Notes: generated from the letters alone by a model not told the origin. A stretch of DNA of 64,000 nucleotides from Defluviitalea raffinosedens (GCF_016908775.1 NZ_JAFBEP010000003.1:124001-188000); one strand, 5' to 3'. Positions 1 to 8,596 are shown, numbered from the stretch's first letter. Made by a program: numbers and translations.

Positions 1-836
1 CGGGCATTTTCATACACTGCATGTTCTGCTCTTTTTCTTACAGTTTCAAAGGTAATAAGGTGTTTGTTTTCTTCCCAAACTTCGGGAGTAAGATCTGCCA
101 AATAATCGATATCCAGACGGGTTTGAAGGGCTGCAACCGCCATATCGCATTCTCTTCTTCTTTCGTTGTATTTTGAATCTTCTAATCCTCTTCTTTTATT
201 GGTATTGGCGATGATTAATTTCATACCTTGAAGATTTACCGGAACATATTCATATTCTAAAGTATCGCAGTTTAAGTAAATGGCTCTGTCTTTTTTGCCC
301 ATGCCTACGGCAAATTGGTCCATGATGCCGCAATTAACGCCCACAAATTCATTTTCTACCTTTTGAGAAAGTTTTACCATTTCCAGTTGATCGATCTCAC
401 AATTAAAGAAATCTTTTAATAAAACACAAGTAACCAGTTCAATGGATGCTGAAGAGGAAAGCCCTGCTCCATTGGGAATAGCGCCATAGTATAAAACTTC
501 AAAACCTCCCAGAGCAAAACCTTTTTTAAGAAACTGGTCCACAACGCCTTTCGGATAATTTGTCCAGCCGTCTTTTTTATCATATGCAATATTATTTACA
601 TCCACTTCTACAAGGATGTCAGGGAAATTAACTGATGCAAATTTTATTTTGCTGTCATTTCTTTTTCGTGCAGCAGCAGTGGTTCCAAAGTCCAGAGCGC
701 AGGGAAAAACATTACCGCCGTTATAGTCAATATGTTCTCCTATCAAATTAATTCTTCCTGGTGCAAAGAAAAGACTTGGTTCTTCGCCCTGACCATAAAG
801 TTCTGTAAAGCGACTTTTAAGTTCTTGATTATTCAT
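1..836 (-). CDS. galK: Galactokinase, N-terminal 278 residues (gene runs off the left edge)
   Basis: Phosphorylates galactose to galactose-1-phosphate, the entry step of the Leloir pathway in the cytoplasm. The protein begins MNNQELKSRF. The galactokinase signature GRINLIGEHIDYNGG lies at about residues 27-41, and the GHMP-kinase ATP loop PNGAGLSSSAS at 121-131. Both place it in the GHMP kinase family. The ATG at 836 follows a strong AAGGAGG site. The C-terminal part (roughly 110 residues in typical family members of about 390) is outside the window. It starts 30 bp after the LacI-type regulator on the same strand, so the two are probably co-transcribed. Identification is firm. Confidence 0.96.
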   Translation of the reverse strand, partial: MNNQELKSRFTELYGQGEEPSLFFAPGRINLIGEHIDYNGGNVFPCALDFGTTAAARKRNDSKIKFASVNFPDILVEVDVNNIAYDKKDGWTNYPKGVVDQFLKKGFALGGFEVLYYGAIPNGAGLSSSASIELVTCVLLKDFFNCEIDQLEMVKLSQKVENEFVGVNCGIMDQFAVGMGKKDRAIYLNCDTLEYEYVPVNLQGMKLIIANTNKRRGLEDSKYNERRRECDMAVAALQTRLDIDYLADLTPEVWEENKHLITFETVRKRAEHAVYENA

Positions 837-866
837 TATGATTACCTCCTTTTATATTTTTTAAAA

Positions 867-1895
867 TTATTTTTTAGGGCTTGTGCAGGATTCTCTGATC
901 ATCAGATTGGTGTCCAGGATGATTTTTTGAAAGCCATGCCCTGGGTGTTTTATGATGTCCAGCAAAAGTCTTGCTGATGTTTTTCCTAGAGCATACATAT
1001 TCTGATCTACGGTTGTAAGTTTTGGTTCGCTGATTTCTGAAATGACTATGTTGTCATATCCTATCACGGATAAATCCTCTGGGATAGATATTCCCAACCT
1101 TTTGGCTGCCTGCATCACACCTACCCCCATCCAATCATTGCAGGCAAAAATTGCAGTTGGGGGTTCTTCTTGCTCCAGTCTTTTTTGAACTACCTGGATA
1201 GCAAGCTCCACGGTTTCTAATCCGTTCCCGTTTTCTATGACCAAAATGTTCTCTTTCCTTATAGGGATTTGATGCTTTTTTAAGGTTTCATAATAAACTT
1301 GTTCTTTTATGTCATAAGAGTAGCTGTTTTTGGCTCTTAAAAAGGCAATATCCCTATGCCCCAGCTTAATGAGATACTCCATTGCCTGCAGGGTACCCAT
1401 TTCCTGGTCATTCAGGACAAAATTGCAGCGCACTCCTCTATGATAGCCATTGATCAGTACCAAAGGGATTTTCTTGGCACATTCTTCATAGAAACCGTTT
1501 TCTATATTTTCATACCTGGGGTCTATAACTAAAATGCCATCCACTTGCTTTTCCAAAAGATTTTGGATCTGAGTTCTTTCGGATTCTTCTTTTCCGTCGG
1601 TATCACATAAAAAAAGAGAAAAAGTTTTTTGACTGCACACTTTCTCTATGCCCTTTACCACAACAGGAAAGAATAGGTTGGTAATACTCGGGACAACCAC
1701 TCCTATGGTGTGGGTACTTTTTCCGATTAGGCTTCTGGCAAGATAATTCGGTTTAAAATTTAATGCGTTTATGGCCTCTTCAACTTTTTGTCTGGTTTCT
1801 TCTTTTACGGGGTAATTATTATTGATCACTCTGGATACGGTGGTAATCGATACGCCTGCGTACTTTGCCACGTCTGCTATGGTCGGCTTTTCCAA
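867..1895 (-). CDS. LacI/GalR-family transcriptional repressor, probably of galactose genes
   Basis: The 342-residue protein has the standard LacI layout. An N-terminal helix-turn-helix (TIADVAKYAGVSITTVSRV, about residues 5-23) and hinge helix precede a periplasmic-binding-protein-like sugar domain running to the end. I place the start at the TTG at 1895, because AAGGAGGTGGG sits just before it. The in-frame start 17 codons upstream has no ribosome site and would put the palindromic operator inside the gene. Its position directly ahead of galK suggests galactose or a related sugar as effector; that is inference. A promoter and a perfect palindrome lie immediately upstream, consistent with autoregulation. 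Confidence 0.93.
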   Translation of the reverse strand: MEKPTIADVAKYAGVSITTVSRVINNNYPVKEETRQKVEEAINALNFKPNYLARSLIGKSTHTIGVVVPSITNLFFPVVVKGIEKVCSQKTFSLFLCDTDGKEESERTQIQNLLEKQVDGILVIDPRYENIENGFYEECAKKIPLVLINGYHRGVRCNFVLNDQEMGTLQAMEYLIKLGHRDIAFLRAKNSYSYDIKEQVYYETLKKHQIPIRKENILVIENGNGLETVELAIQVVQKRLEQEEPPTAIFACNDWMGVGVMQAAKRLGISIPEDLSVIGYDNIVISEISEPKLTTVDQNMYALGKTSARLLLDIIKHPGHGFQKIILDTNLMIRESCTSPKK

Positions 1896-1907
1896 TGACC
1901 CACCTCC

Positions 1908-1931
1908 TTTATAGAAAAGGTTTTCTATAAA
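1908..1931. promoter_or_regulatory. Perfect palindrome over the lacI-type gene's transcription start, candidate operator
   Basis: TTTATAGAAAA and its exact reverse complement TTTTCTATAAA are separated by two bases. The site lies just downstream of the -10 box and just before the ribosome site, where a bound repressor would block transcription. LacI-family operators usually have a central CG; this one has a central GG/CC, so the cognate protein is not certain. Confidence 0.6.
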
Positions 1932-1934
1932 TTG

Positions 1935-1963
1935 AGCATAGCACATTTGATTTATATTTTCAA
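1935..1963 (-). promoter_or_regulatory. Sigma-A-type promoter for lacI-type regulator and galK
   Basis: Read on the minus strand: -35 TTGAAA (1963-1958), 17-bp spacer, -10 TATGCT (1940-1935). The expected start point falls inside the adjacent palindrome. Confidence 0.65.
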
Positions 1964-2005
1964 GAGAAAATATCGTAAATCAAAAATACCATACGTATTT
2001 TCCAT

Positions 2006-2179
2006 TTAAATAATATTATTTAAATAATGGGGTGGACGACTCTTTTCTTTTGCTTTGATTTCCATGGTTAATCCTAAGACTCTGATCCTTCTTAATTTAA
2101 AGTTAGATACAAATATGTCTTTTCTCGTTAAGTATATTCCTAAGCCTATGGCTATGGTAACCATTAACAAATCTATCAT
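2006..2179 (-). CDS. 57-residue small membrane peptide, unknown function
   Basis: I do not recognise this protein. It begins MIDLLMVTIAIGLGIYLTRK: a short N-terminal hydrophobic helix (about residues 3-17), then a basic stretch (KLRRIRVLGL) and a polar tail. The ATG at 2179 is preceded by a good AAAGGAGG site at a proper distance, which is the main reason to call it. It stands alone between the lacI-type promoter and murG. The DNA just upstream can fold into several stems, so expression may be controlled in the leader. A type I toxin is possible, but the long hydrophilic tail is not typical of those. Confidence 0.6.
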   Translation of the reverse strand: MIDLLMVTIAIGLGIYLTRKDIFVSNFKLRRIRVLGLTMEIKAKEKSRPPHYLNNII

Positions 2180-2184
2180 AGCAC

Positions 2185-2285
2185 CTCCTTTCGGCTTATG
2201 ATGCAGACTTCACTGTTTCATAGCCCTCCGGAGGATAACATACAACCCCCACGGACCTTATCCGTGGCTTTTTATTTTAATTAGG
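2185..2285 (-). promoter_or_regulatory. Structured leader upstream of the 57-residue peptide
   Basis: Three stems can be drawn. CCACGGA/TCCGTGG has a 5-nt loop (2249-2267). CCTCCGGAGG is self-complementary (2225-2234). An imperfect hairpin runs from GGCTTATGA to TCATAGCC (2192-2224). On the minus strand they precede the ribosome site of the small gene directly. I do not recognise a named riboswitch class. Confidence 0.4.
2249..2276 (+). terminator. Terminator-like hairpin on the plus strand opposite the small-peptide leader
   Basis: CCACGGA, loop CCTTA, TCCGTGG, then CTTTTTATTTT on the plus strand. No plus-strand gene ends here. It could end an antisense RNA, or simply be the leader's stem seen from the other side. 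Confidence 0.4.
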
Positions 2286-2387
2286 AATTATATCATAAAA
2301 TTGATTTAAAAACATTACTTGCTTTTTATTGAATGAGAAAGTGATTCATTACTTTTGGATTAGTCGATGTCGTAAACTTCACAACAC

Positions 2388-2420
2388 AAAAAAGTAAGGA
2401 AGCTAGTTCCTTACTTTTTT
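2388..2420 (-). terminator. Terminator of the malic enzyme-murG unit
   Basis: A 14-bp inverted repeat AAAAAAGTAAGGAA/TTCCTTACTTTTTT with a 5-nt loop. It overlaps the murG stop codon and works in either direction. Confidence 0.85.
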
Positions 2421-3478
2421 GCGTTGGTTCTGATTAAGTCCATGACTGTATCGATGCCATTAGCACCTTGGCTTTTTTGCATGGCTTCAATATAGATATG
2501 TCGATTCCGATAAGTATCTTTAACCATTTCTATTAAGGTTTCTTCTGTCAAGTTTTCTTCTTCCAGTACCTGACTAAAGCCCTGGTTCTTAAAAGAACGA
2601 GCATTTAAAATCTGATCCCCTCTGCTGGCCCTGGCTGACAGGGGGATTAATATATTGGGTTTTTTAAGGCTTAAGATTTCTGCTATGGAGTTGGCCCCTG
2701 CCCTGGAAATAAAAATGTCAGCCGCTGCAAACAGGTGGGGCAGTTCTTCTTTAACGTATTCGAATTGTTTATAGCCTTTAGTATTTTCTAAGGACTCGTC
2801 CTTATTGTTTTTTCCGCAGATATGGATCACATTAAAGAACGGAAGCAATGAAGGAAGAGCTTTTCTTAATACATTATTGATGGTAACAGAACCAAGACTT
2901 CCTCCCATCATCATCAGAATTGGTTTTGTATCGCTAAAGCCGCACAATTTTAGCCCTTTTGTTGCCTTCCCCTGAAAGAGTTCTTCCCTAATAGGTGTCC
3001 CTGTTAAAATACCTTTTTCCTTTGGGATATGATTTAGGGTTTCAGGGAAGTTGACACAAATCTTTTTTGCAAAGGGAAATGCCAATTTATTGGCAAGCCC
3101 CGGGGTGATATCGGATTCATGGATGATCACAGGAACTCGTCTAAGCCATCCTGCGGCAACCACAGGAACCGTTACATATCCCCCTTTTGAGAATATAATA
3201 TTGGGTTTTAACTTTCCAATCAAAGCCAGGGCTTCAGCTCCCCCTGCCAACACTTTAAAAGGATCTGTTAAGTTTTTTATGTCCTTATATCTTCTAAGTT
3301 TTCCCGAGGAAATGCCGTAGTAAGGAATGTTCTGTTCTTCAATCAGTTCTTTTTCAATTCCGGTTTTGCTTCCTATGTATCTGACGTCCCAGCCTTCTTT
3401 CTGCAACTTTGGAATAAGGGCTAAATTGGGCGTTACATGCCCTGCAGTACCTCCCCCGGTGAGAATGATTCTTTTCAA
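2411..3478 (-). CDS. murG: UDP-GlcNAc:lipid I N-acetylglucosaminyltransferase MurG
   Basis: Adds GlcNAc to undecaprenyl-pyrophosphoryl-MurNAc-pentapeptide (lipid I), giving lipid II on the inner face of the membrane. The protein has 355 residues, the normal length. The N-terminal glycine-rich loop GGGTAGHVTP is at about residues 8-17, the C-domain GGSLGS motif at about 192-197, and the UDP-GlcNAc-binding motif SRAGANSIAE at about 257-266. The start is TTG at 3478 behind GAGGTGGTGAT. It lies 34 bp after the malic enzyme gene on the same strand and is not next to other cell-wall or division genes, which is unusual for murG. Confidence 0.96.
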   Translation of the reverse strand: MKRIILTGGGTAGHVTPNLALIPKLQKEGWDVRYIGSKTGIEKELIEEQNIPYYGISSGKLRRYKDIKNLTDPFKVLAGGAEALALIGKLKPNIIFSKGGYVTVPVVAAGWLRRVPVIIHESDITPGLANKLAFPFAKKICVNFPETLNHIPKEKGILTGTPIREELFQGKATKGLKLCGFSDTKPILMMMGGSLGSVTINNVLRKALPSLLPFFNVIHICGKNNKDESLENTKGYKQFEYVKEELPHLFAAADIFISRAGANSIAEILSLKKPNILIPLSARASRGDQILNARSFKNQGFSQVLEEENLTEETLIEMVKDTYRNRHIYIEAMQKSQGANGIDTVMDLIRTNAKK

Positions 3479-3512
3479 GCGATCACCACCTCTATATTTA
3501 AAATATGCTTAT

Positions 3513-4667
3513 TTATTTTTTATATACATCGATCACCGCCTGGGCAACTTTGTCAGCTACTCCTTCGTCAAAGGGTTTGGGAAGAATATTTTCTTCGTTT
3601 AATGCTTCCTTAGGAATCATGCCTGCAATAGCATGAGCCGCTGCCAGTTTCATTTCCTCTGTGATTTGGGTTGCTCTTGCCGCTAAAGCACCTTTAAAAA
3701 TTCCGGGGAAAACCAATACATTATTAACCTGGTTGGGGAAATCAGAACGGCCTGTACCCACGATTCTGGCCCCTGCTTCTTTTGCAAGATCAGGCATAAT
3801 TTCAGGAACTGGATTCGCCATGGCAAATATAATGGCATCTTTATTCATAGACGCAACCATTTCTTTTGTAACGATTCCAGGTGCTGAAACCCCTATAAAA
3901 AGATCTGCTCCCTTAAGGGCATCTTTTAAATCGCCTTTTAGATTTTCCTTATTGGTTACTTTAGTCATTTCTTTTTGTGCCCAGTTCATTCCTTCAGCAT
4001 CTTTATGAAGTATACCGATTTTGTCGCAGAGTATAATGTTTTCGAAGCCATAATTTAAAAGCAGTTTAGTGATCGCTATTCCTGCAGAGCCCGCTCCGCT
4101 TACAACTACCTTCATGGTTTTTTTATCTTTTTTTACGATTTTTAGAGCATTAATCACTCCCGCTAAAACAACGATTGCTGTCCCGTGCTGGTCATCATGA
4201 AATACGGGAATATCCAGTTCATTCTTAAGTCTTTCTTCTATTTCAAAACAGCGGGGAGCCGCAATATCTTCCAGATTAATGCCCCCAAAGGAAGGTGCAA
4301 GACACTTTACTGTTTTTATAATTTCTTCTGTATCTTTGGTAGCCAGGCAAATAGGAATGGCATTTACTCCCCCAAATTCTTTAAATAATACTGCTTTCCC
4401 TTCCATAACCGGCATAGCTGCTTCCGGACCGATATCTCCCAATCCCAGTACAGCTGTTCCATCGGATATCACTGCAACAGTGTTGCCTTTCATGGTATAG
4501 GTATAGACATCTTCTTTGTTCTCATGTATTTTTCTGCAGGGCTCTGCAACCCCCGGAGTATATGCAATGGATAAATCTTCTTTGGATTTTACTTTTGCTT
4601 TTGCTGTGATCTCCAGTTTCCCCTGCCATTCTTTGTGCATCAAAAGGGCTTTTTCGTTTATATCCAT
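3513..4667 (-). CDS. Malic enzyme (malate dehydrogenase, decarboxylating)
   Basis: Oxidatively decarboxylates malate to pyruvate, with NAD as the more likely cofactor for this short bacterial type (384 residues). Motifs in order: YTPGVAEPC near residue 37, SDGTAVLGLGDIG (about 69-81), the metal-site motif DDQHGTAIVV (about 157-166), and the nucleotide-binding GAGSAGIA (about 191-198). The ATG at 4667 follows AAAAGGAGAG. A clear extended -10 promoter lies 45-75 bp upstream, and the gene is co-directional with murG 34 bp downstream. Cofactor preference cannot be read safely from sequence. Confidence 0.95.
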   Translation of the reverse strand: MDINEKALLMHKEWQGKLEITAKAKVKSKEDLSIAYTPGVAEPCRKIHENKEDVYTYTMKGNTVAVISDGTAVLGLGDIGPEAAMPVMEGKAVLFKEFGGVNAIPICLATKDTEEIIKTVKCLAPSFGGINLEDIAAPRCFEIEERLKNELDIPVFHDDQHGTAIVVLAGVINALKIVKKDKKTMKVVVSGAGSAGIAITKLLLNYGFENIILCDKIGILHKDAEGMNWAQKEMTKVTNKENLKGDLKDALKGADLFIGVSAPGIVTKEMVASMNKDAIIFAMANPVPEIMPDLAKEAGARIVGTGRSDFPNQVNNVLVFPGIFKGALAARATQITEEMKLAAAHAIAGMIPKEALNEENILPKPFDEGVADKVAQAVIDVYKK

Positions 4668-4712
4668 GTTTTTCTCTCCTTTTTACTTTTGTAATCAGTA
4701 TTCTTCAGGTGC

Positions 4713-4742
4713 ATTATAGCACAAAAATTCTACCTTGGTCGA
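4713..4742 (-). promoter_or_regulatory. Promoter of the malic enzyme-murG unit
   Basis: Minus strand: TCGACC as a weak -35 (4742-4737), 18-bp spacer ending in TGC, consensus -10 TATAAT (4718-4713). The TGnTATAAT extended -10 makes up for the weak -35. Confidence 0.65.
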
Positions 4743-4934
4743 TGAATTTCCTAATGAAGTATAAATTTTAACCCCAATTTTTGGGTATAATAAAAAAGAA
4801 TGTATTGTTGATTTATAAAATAACTTATGCTAAAGTTTTCATATGATAAAAACGGCTGGTGCTGTTTACATTTGAAGAAAATCAGATGTTTTAATATATA
4901 ATGCGATGTTAATGTCGTGAAAGGGGACAATAGG

Positions 4935-6758
4935 ATGTGTGGTTTTTGTGGTTTTGTAGGTGAAACAAAAGATAGAGAACCTGTTTTAAAAGAAATGATG
5001 AATACTATTATTCACAGAGGTCCTGACAGTGACGGACAATACATAGATGACCAGGCTGCTCTTGGCTTTAGACGCCTTAGCATCATTGACCTGGCAGAAG
5101 GCTCCCAGCCTCTCTATAATGAAGAAGGCAATCTGGTTTTGGTTTTCAACGGTGAAATCTATAACTATCAGTCCATAAGAAAAATACTTGAAGAAAAAGG
5201 GCATATTTTTAAAACCCATACGGACTCGGAAGTTTTGATCCATGCCTATGAAGAATATCAAACGGACATGTTAAATCATCTTCGGGGCATGTTTGCATTT
5301 GTGATCTGGGACAATAAAAATAAAGTCTTATTCGGGGCGAGGGACTTTTTTGGCATTAAGCCCTTTTATTATTATAATGAGAATGGTGTTTTTGTATTCG
5401 GCTCAGAAATAAAAAGCATCCTAAAACATGATTTGGTAAAAAAAGAATTGAATCTGAATGCTCTTGAGACCTATCTGACATTCCAGTATTCTGCCATGGA
5501 AGAAACCTTTTTTAAGAATATTTTCAGGCTTCCTCCTGCTCATTTCTTTATTTATAAAAATGGAAAGATGGATATTAAAAGATACTGGGAACCAGTCTTT
5601 GATGCGGAAGATAAGTCTTTAGAAGAATATGTGGAAGAGATCGATCAAAGGATGAAAGAATCCATCAAGACTCATAAAATCAGTGATGTTGAAGTAGGCT
5701 CCTTCCTGTCCAGCGGAGTAGATTCCAGTTATGTTGCAGCATGCTTTAAGGGAGATAAGACTTTTACTGTAGGATTTGATTACGATCAATACAATGAAAT
5801 CGATTATGCCAAGTCTCTTTCAGAAAAAGTGGGCATCGCCAATTACCACAAGTTGATTACAACTAAGGAATACTGGGAAGTACTTCCTAAGGTTCAATAT
5901 TACATGGACGAGCCCCTGGCTGATCCATCTGCCGTTGCTCTTTATTTTGTAAGTCAGCTGGCCAGCCAGCATGTTAAAGTTGTGCTTTCCGGAGAAGGGG
6001 CTGATGAACTTTTTGGAGGATATAATATCTACAAAGAACCTCTGGATTTAAGGGTTCTAACGGTACTTCCAAAGCCTGTAAGAAAGCTCTTAGGAAAATT
6101 GGCTTCACTACTGCCTTTTGATATTAAAGGGAAAAACTTCTTCATCCGCGGAAGCAAATCGATTGAGGAGAGATTCATAGGCAATGCCTTTATGTTTACT
6201 GAAAAAGAAAGAAAGGAACTCCTAAAACACAAAACTAATGCACCTTCACCTTTTAGCCTGGTTAAACCTTATTATGATAAGGTTAAACTAAAAGATGATG
6301 TGACCAAGATGCAATATGTGGACATTCACATGTGGCTTTGGGGAGATATTCTTCTTAAAGCAGATAAAATGAGTATGGCCCATTCCCTGGAGCTTAGGGT
6401 GCCTTTCCTGGATAAAGAAGTGTTTAACCTTGCTTCAAGGATTCCTGTCAAATATAGGGTAAATAAGCATAATACCAAGTATGCCCTAAGGCTTGCTGCC
6501 AAAAAGAATATGCCTGAAGATGTAGCCAACAAAAAGAAATTGGGATTCCCTGTTCCAATCAGAATCTGGCTTAGGGAAGAGAAGTATTATAACATTGTCA
6601 AAGAAGCCTTCACCTCCAATGCTGCACAAACTTACTTTAATACCGATAAGCTTCTGACGATCTTAGATGACCATTATAAAGGTGTAAAGGATAACAGCAG
6701 AAAAATATGGACCATATTTATGTTTTTGGTTTGGTATAAGCAATATTTTGAAGTGTAA
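4935..6758 (+). CDS. asnB: Asparagine synthetase (glutamine-hydrolysing)
   Basis: Converts aspartate, ATP and glutamine to asparagine, AMP and glutamate. The ATG at 4935 is chosen because the mature enzyme must begin with the nucleophilic Cys of MCGFCGF. The upstream in-frame GTG at 4917 would bury it, and AAAGGGG precedes the chosen ATG. The class II glutaminase domain covers about residues 1-200 (RGPDSDGQ, NGEIYNY). The ATP-pyrophosphatase domain follows, with the loop SSGVDSS. Length 607 residues is normal for AsnB. It is a single-gene unit ended by a strong terminator shared with the convergent ROK gene. Confidence 0.96.
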   Translation: MCGFCGFVGETKDREPVLKEMMNTIIHRGPDSDGQYIDDQAALGFRRLSIIDLAEGSQPLYNEEGNLVLVFNGEIYNYQSIRKILEEKGHIFKTHTDSEVLIHAYEEYQTDMLNHLRGMFAFVIWDNKNKVLFGARDFFGIKPFYYYNENGVFVFGSEIKSILKHDLVKKELNLNALETYLTFQYSAMEETFFKNIFRLPPAHFFIYKNGKMDIKRYWEPVFDAEDKSLEEYVEEIDQRMKESIKTHKISDVEVGSFLSSGVDSSYVAACFKGDKTFTVGFDYDQYNEIDYAKSLSEKVGIANYHKLITTKEYWEVLPKVQYYMDEPLADPSAVALYFVSQLASQHVKVVLSGEGADELFGGYNIYKEPLDLRVLTVLPKPVRKLLGKLASLLPFDIKGKNFFIRGSKSIEERFIGNAFMFTEKERKELLKHKTNAPSPFSLVKPYYDKVKLKDDVTKMQYVDIHMWLWGDILLKADKMSMAHSLELRVPFLDKEVFNLASRIPVKYRVNKHNTKYALRLAAKKNMPEDVANKKKLGFPVPIRIWLREEKYYNIVKEAFTSNAAQTYFNTDKLLTILDDHYKGVKDNSRKIWTIFMFLVWYKQYFEV

Positions 6759-6764
6759 AAAAGA

Positions 6765-6808
6765 AGCATCGTACAAGCTTTTGCTCTTAAGCAGTACGAT
6801 GCTTTTTT
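6765..6808. terminator. Bidirectional terminator between asnB and the ROK gene
   Basis: AGCATCGTAC and GTACGATGCT form a 10-bp stem around a 19-nt loop. T6 follows on the plus strand and a T-rich run on the minus strand. It touches the stop of the ROK reading frame. Confidence 0.85.
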
Positions 6809-7984
6809 ATATAATCTTTTCTCTGATGAAAAACAGTTTCTGCAATGGCAGTAAAGATGCTCCAAGCAAAGAGGCATTACCCTTTAAAGTGGAGGTCATG
6901 ATTTTTATATCTTGTTTGCTATAAAAAGTATTTTCAATAAATACTTTTTCTTTTAGGGGCTCGAGGATTTCATCATACCGGCTGATCTCTCCCCCAATGA
7001 CGATATAATGAGGATCTAAAATGAGGATAATATTTTGAATCCCCACCGCTAGATAGTTCAAATATTCTTCCCATACGGCTCTGGCCTCAGGCTGATTCCT
7101 TTTTAACGCTTCAAAAAATTCCTTTAAAGTAATATTATTCTTGCCTGTTTTCTCTTTGTACTGTTCTAATAAAGCTCTGTCAGATGCATATAATTCCCAG
7201 CAGCCTTTTTTCCACAATTACACTGTTTCCCGTCAGCGACGACTGTCATGTGTCCAAATTCTCCAGCCCTTTTATTTTTGCCTTTATAGAGATAATCCTG
7301 AATCACAATTCCTGTTCCAATACCCTTTGTAATGGATATATAGACTAAATTCCTCAGTTGTTTTGCAATGCCTACACTTAATTCAGCAAGGGCTGCGGCA
7401 TTGGCCTCATTCTCAATATATACAGGAAACTCCAGTATATGATCGAATTCCTTAAAGGATATATTTTTAATCTTTAAGTTAGGCGCCATTTCAAGAAGCA
7501 TTTTTTCTTCATTCACTGTACCAGGAAGAGAAAAACCAATACCCAAAACTTTTTCTGTAGGGATCTTCTTTTCTCTAAGAATATCTTTGGTAATTCTTTC
7601 AATCTTTCTGATCACTTCATTCATATTAGAAAAGCCTTCTATTTTGAATGTGGTCTCGTATATAATATCAGAATCCAGATTGGTTAAGGCAACCCGAACA
7701 AAATATAATGAAAAATCAACTCCAAAAGAATATCTGGAATTAGGCAAAAATCTTACAATAACTGGTTTTCTGCCTCCTGTAGATTCGGCTACTCCGGCTT
7801 CTTCCAGTATGCCTTCTTCAATTAAAGCGTTGATATTGGTTGTCACTGTGGGTATACTGATTTCCAATTCCTTTGCTATTTCTTGTTTGGTGGCTTCTCT
7901 TTTTTTGCTTAAGAGCTGAAGCATTCTTTTACGGTTAGAATCTTTTATAATCTCCTGGTCCACTGAATTGAGACTTAACATCAT
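6807..7984 (-). pseudogene. ROK-family (NagC/XylR-type) transcriptional regulator, split by a one-base frameshift
   Basis: Two overlapping frames together make one normal ROK repressor of about 390 residues. The upstream part (7984-7166) carries an N-terminal winged helix (about residues 1-80), the sugar-kinase-like core and GEFGHM...CNCGKK. The downstream part (to 6807) starts with GCWELYAS and carries the C-terminal half. Joined, they restore the ROK zinc motif CNCGKKGCWE. The break is at an A6 run (7206-7211), within A AAA AAG; one extra A, or a -1 ribosomal shift, restores the frame. Without a shift the first frame stops after 12 foreign codons. It may be a true mutation, an assembly error in a homopolymer, or recoding. 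Confidence 0.85.
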
Positions 7985-8099
7985 ATCACCGTCCTGTTAT
8001 TACCACATAAGCAAAATTGGATTGAGTTTTCCCTTAATCTTACCATATTATTCGTCCATTTTCAATTAACTTTTTTAAATGATTTTAAAAAGTTGTTGT

Positions 8100-8127
8100 A
8101 ATAAAAGAAGAAGAATCTTCTTTTATT
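8100..8127 (-). terminator. Probable terminator of the HIT gene
   Basis: AATAAAAGAAG pairs with CTTCTTTTATT over a short loop just after the HIT stop codon. The stem is A/T-rich and the trailing T-run is weak. Confidence 0.5.
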
Positions 8128-8133
8128 ATGCGT

Positions 8134-8544
8134 TTATTGCAATGCTTTATAAAGCTTTTTAGCCAGAACATCCAATTCTTCTTCTGTAGGTTCCGTAGGC
8201 TTCCATGTAATGTTAATACGATCATCAGAATATCTTGGTATAAGATGAAGATGGAAATGAAATATCGTTTGTCCTGCTATTTTACCATTGTTTTGTACAA
8301 TATTAAGGCCTTCTAAATCAAGCTCTTTCTTGAGTATTTTGGCTAACTGAACACTTAAAGCGAACAGTCTGCCCCCTTTTTCCGGATCAATTTCAAAAAT
8401 ATTTTCTATATGTTCTTTCGGAATAATGAGAAGATGCCCTTTACTTCCCGGGAACCTGTCCAAAATCACTCTAAATTCACTGTTTTCTAAAACCGTTGCT
8501 GAAGGAATTTCTCCGTTAGCAATTTTGCAAAATAAACACTCCAA
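8134..8544 (-). CDS. HIT-family (HINT-like) nucleotide phosphoramidase/hydrolase
   Basis: A 136-residue histidine-triad protein. The catalytic motif HFHLHLIP is at about residues 96-103, and ECLFCKI near the N-terminus carries the Cys pair often seen as a metal site. Family members hydrolyse adenosine phosphoramidates or dinucleotide polyphosphates; the physiological substrate is unknown. The start is TTG at 8544, with AAAAGGAGG nine bases before it. It lies 52 bp after the formate/nitrite channel gene on the same strand, possibly as one transcript. Confidence 0.93.
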   Translation of the reverse strand: MECLFCKIANGEIPSATVLENSEFRVILDRFPGSKGHLLIIPKEHIENIFEIDPEKGGRLFALSVQLAKILKKELDLEGLNIVQNNGKIAGQTIFHFHLHLIPRYSDDRINITWKPTEPTEEELDVLAKKLYKALQ

Positions 8545-8596
8545 TTCTATTCCTCCTTTTGACCCTACATAATACCACAGTTCCTATTATAGCACA

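Noticed and set aside
2006-2285. Type I toxin-antitoxin pair
   Set aside because: The peptide has a long polar tail and a short hydrophobic segment, unlike known type I toxins, and no clear promoter for the supposed antisense RNA was found. Only the structured leader is reported.
4668-4934. T-box leader upstream of asnB
   Set aside because: No T-box consensus and no antiterminator/terminator pair in the 267-bp gap.
6807-7217. A separate gene starting MWKKGCWELYAS
   Set aside because: It has no ribosome site and begins in the middle of the ROK zinc motif; it is the C-terminal half of the frameshifted regulator.
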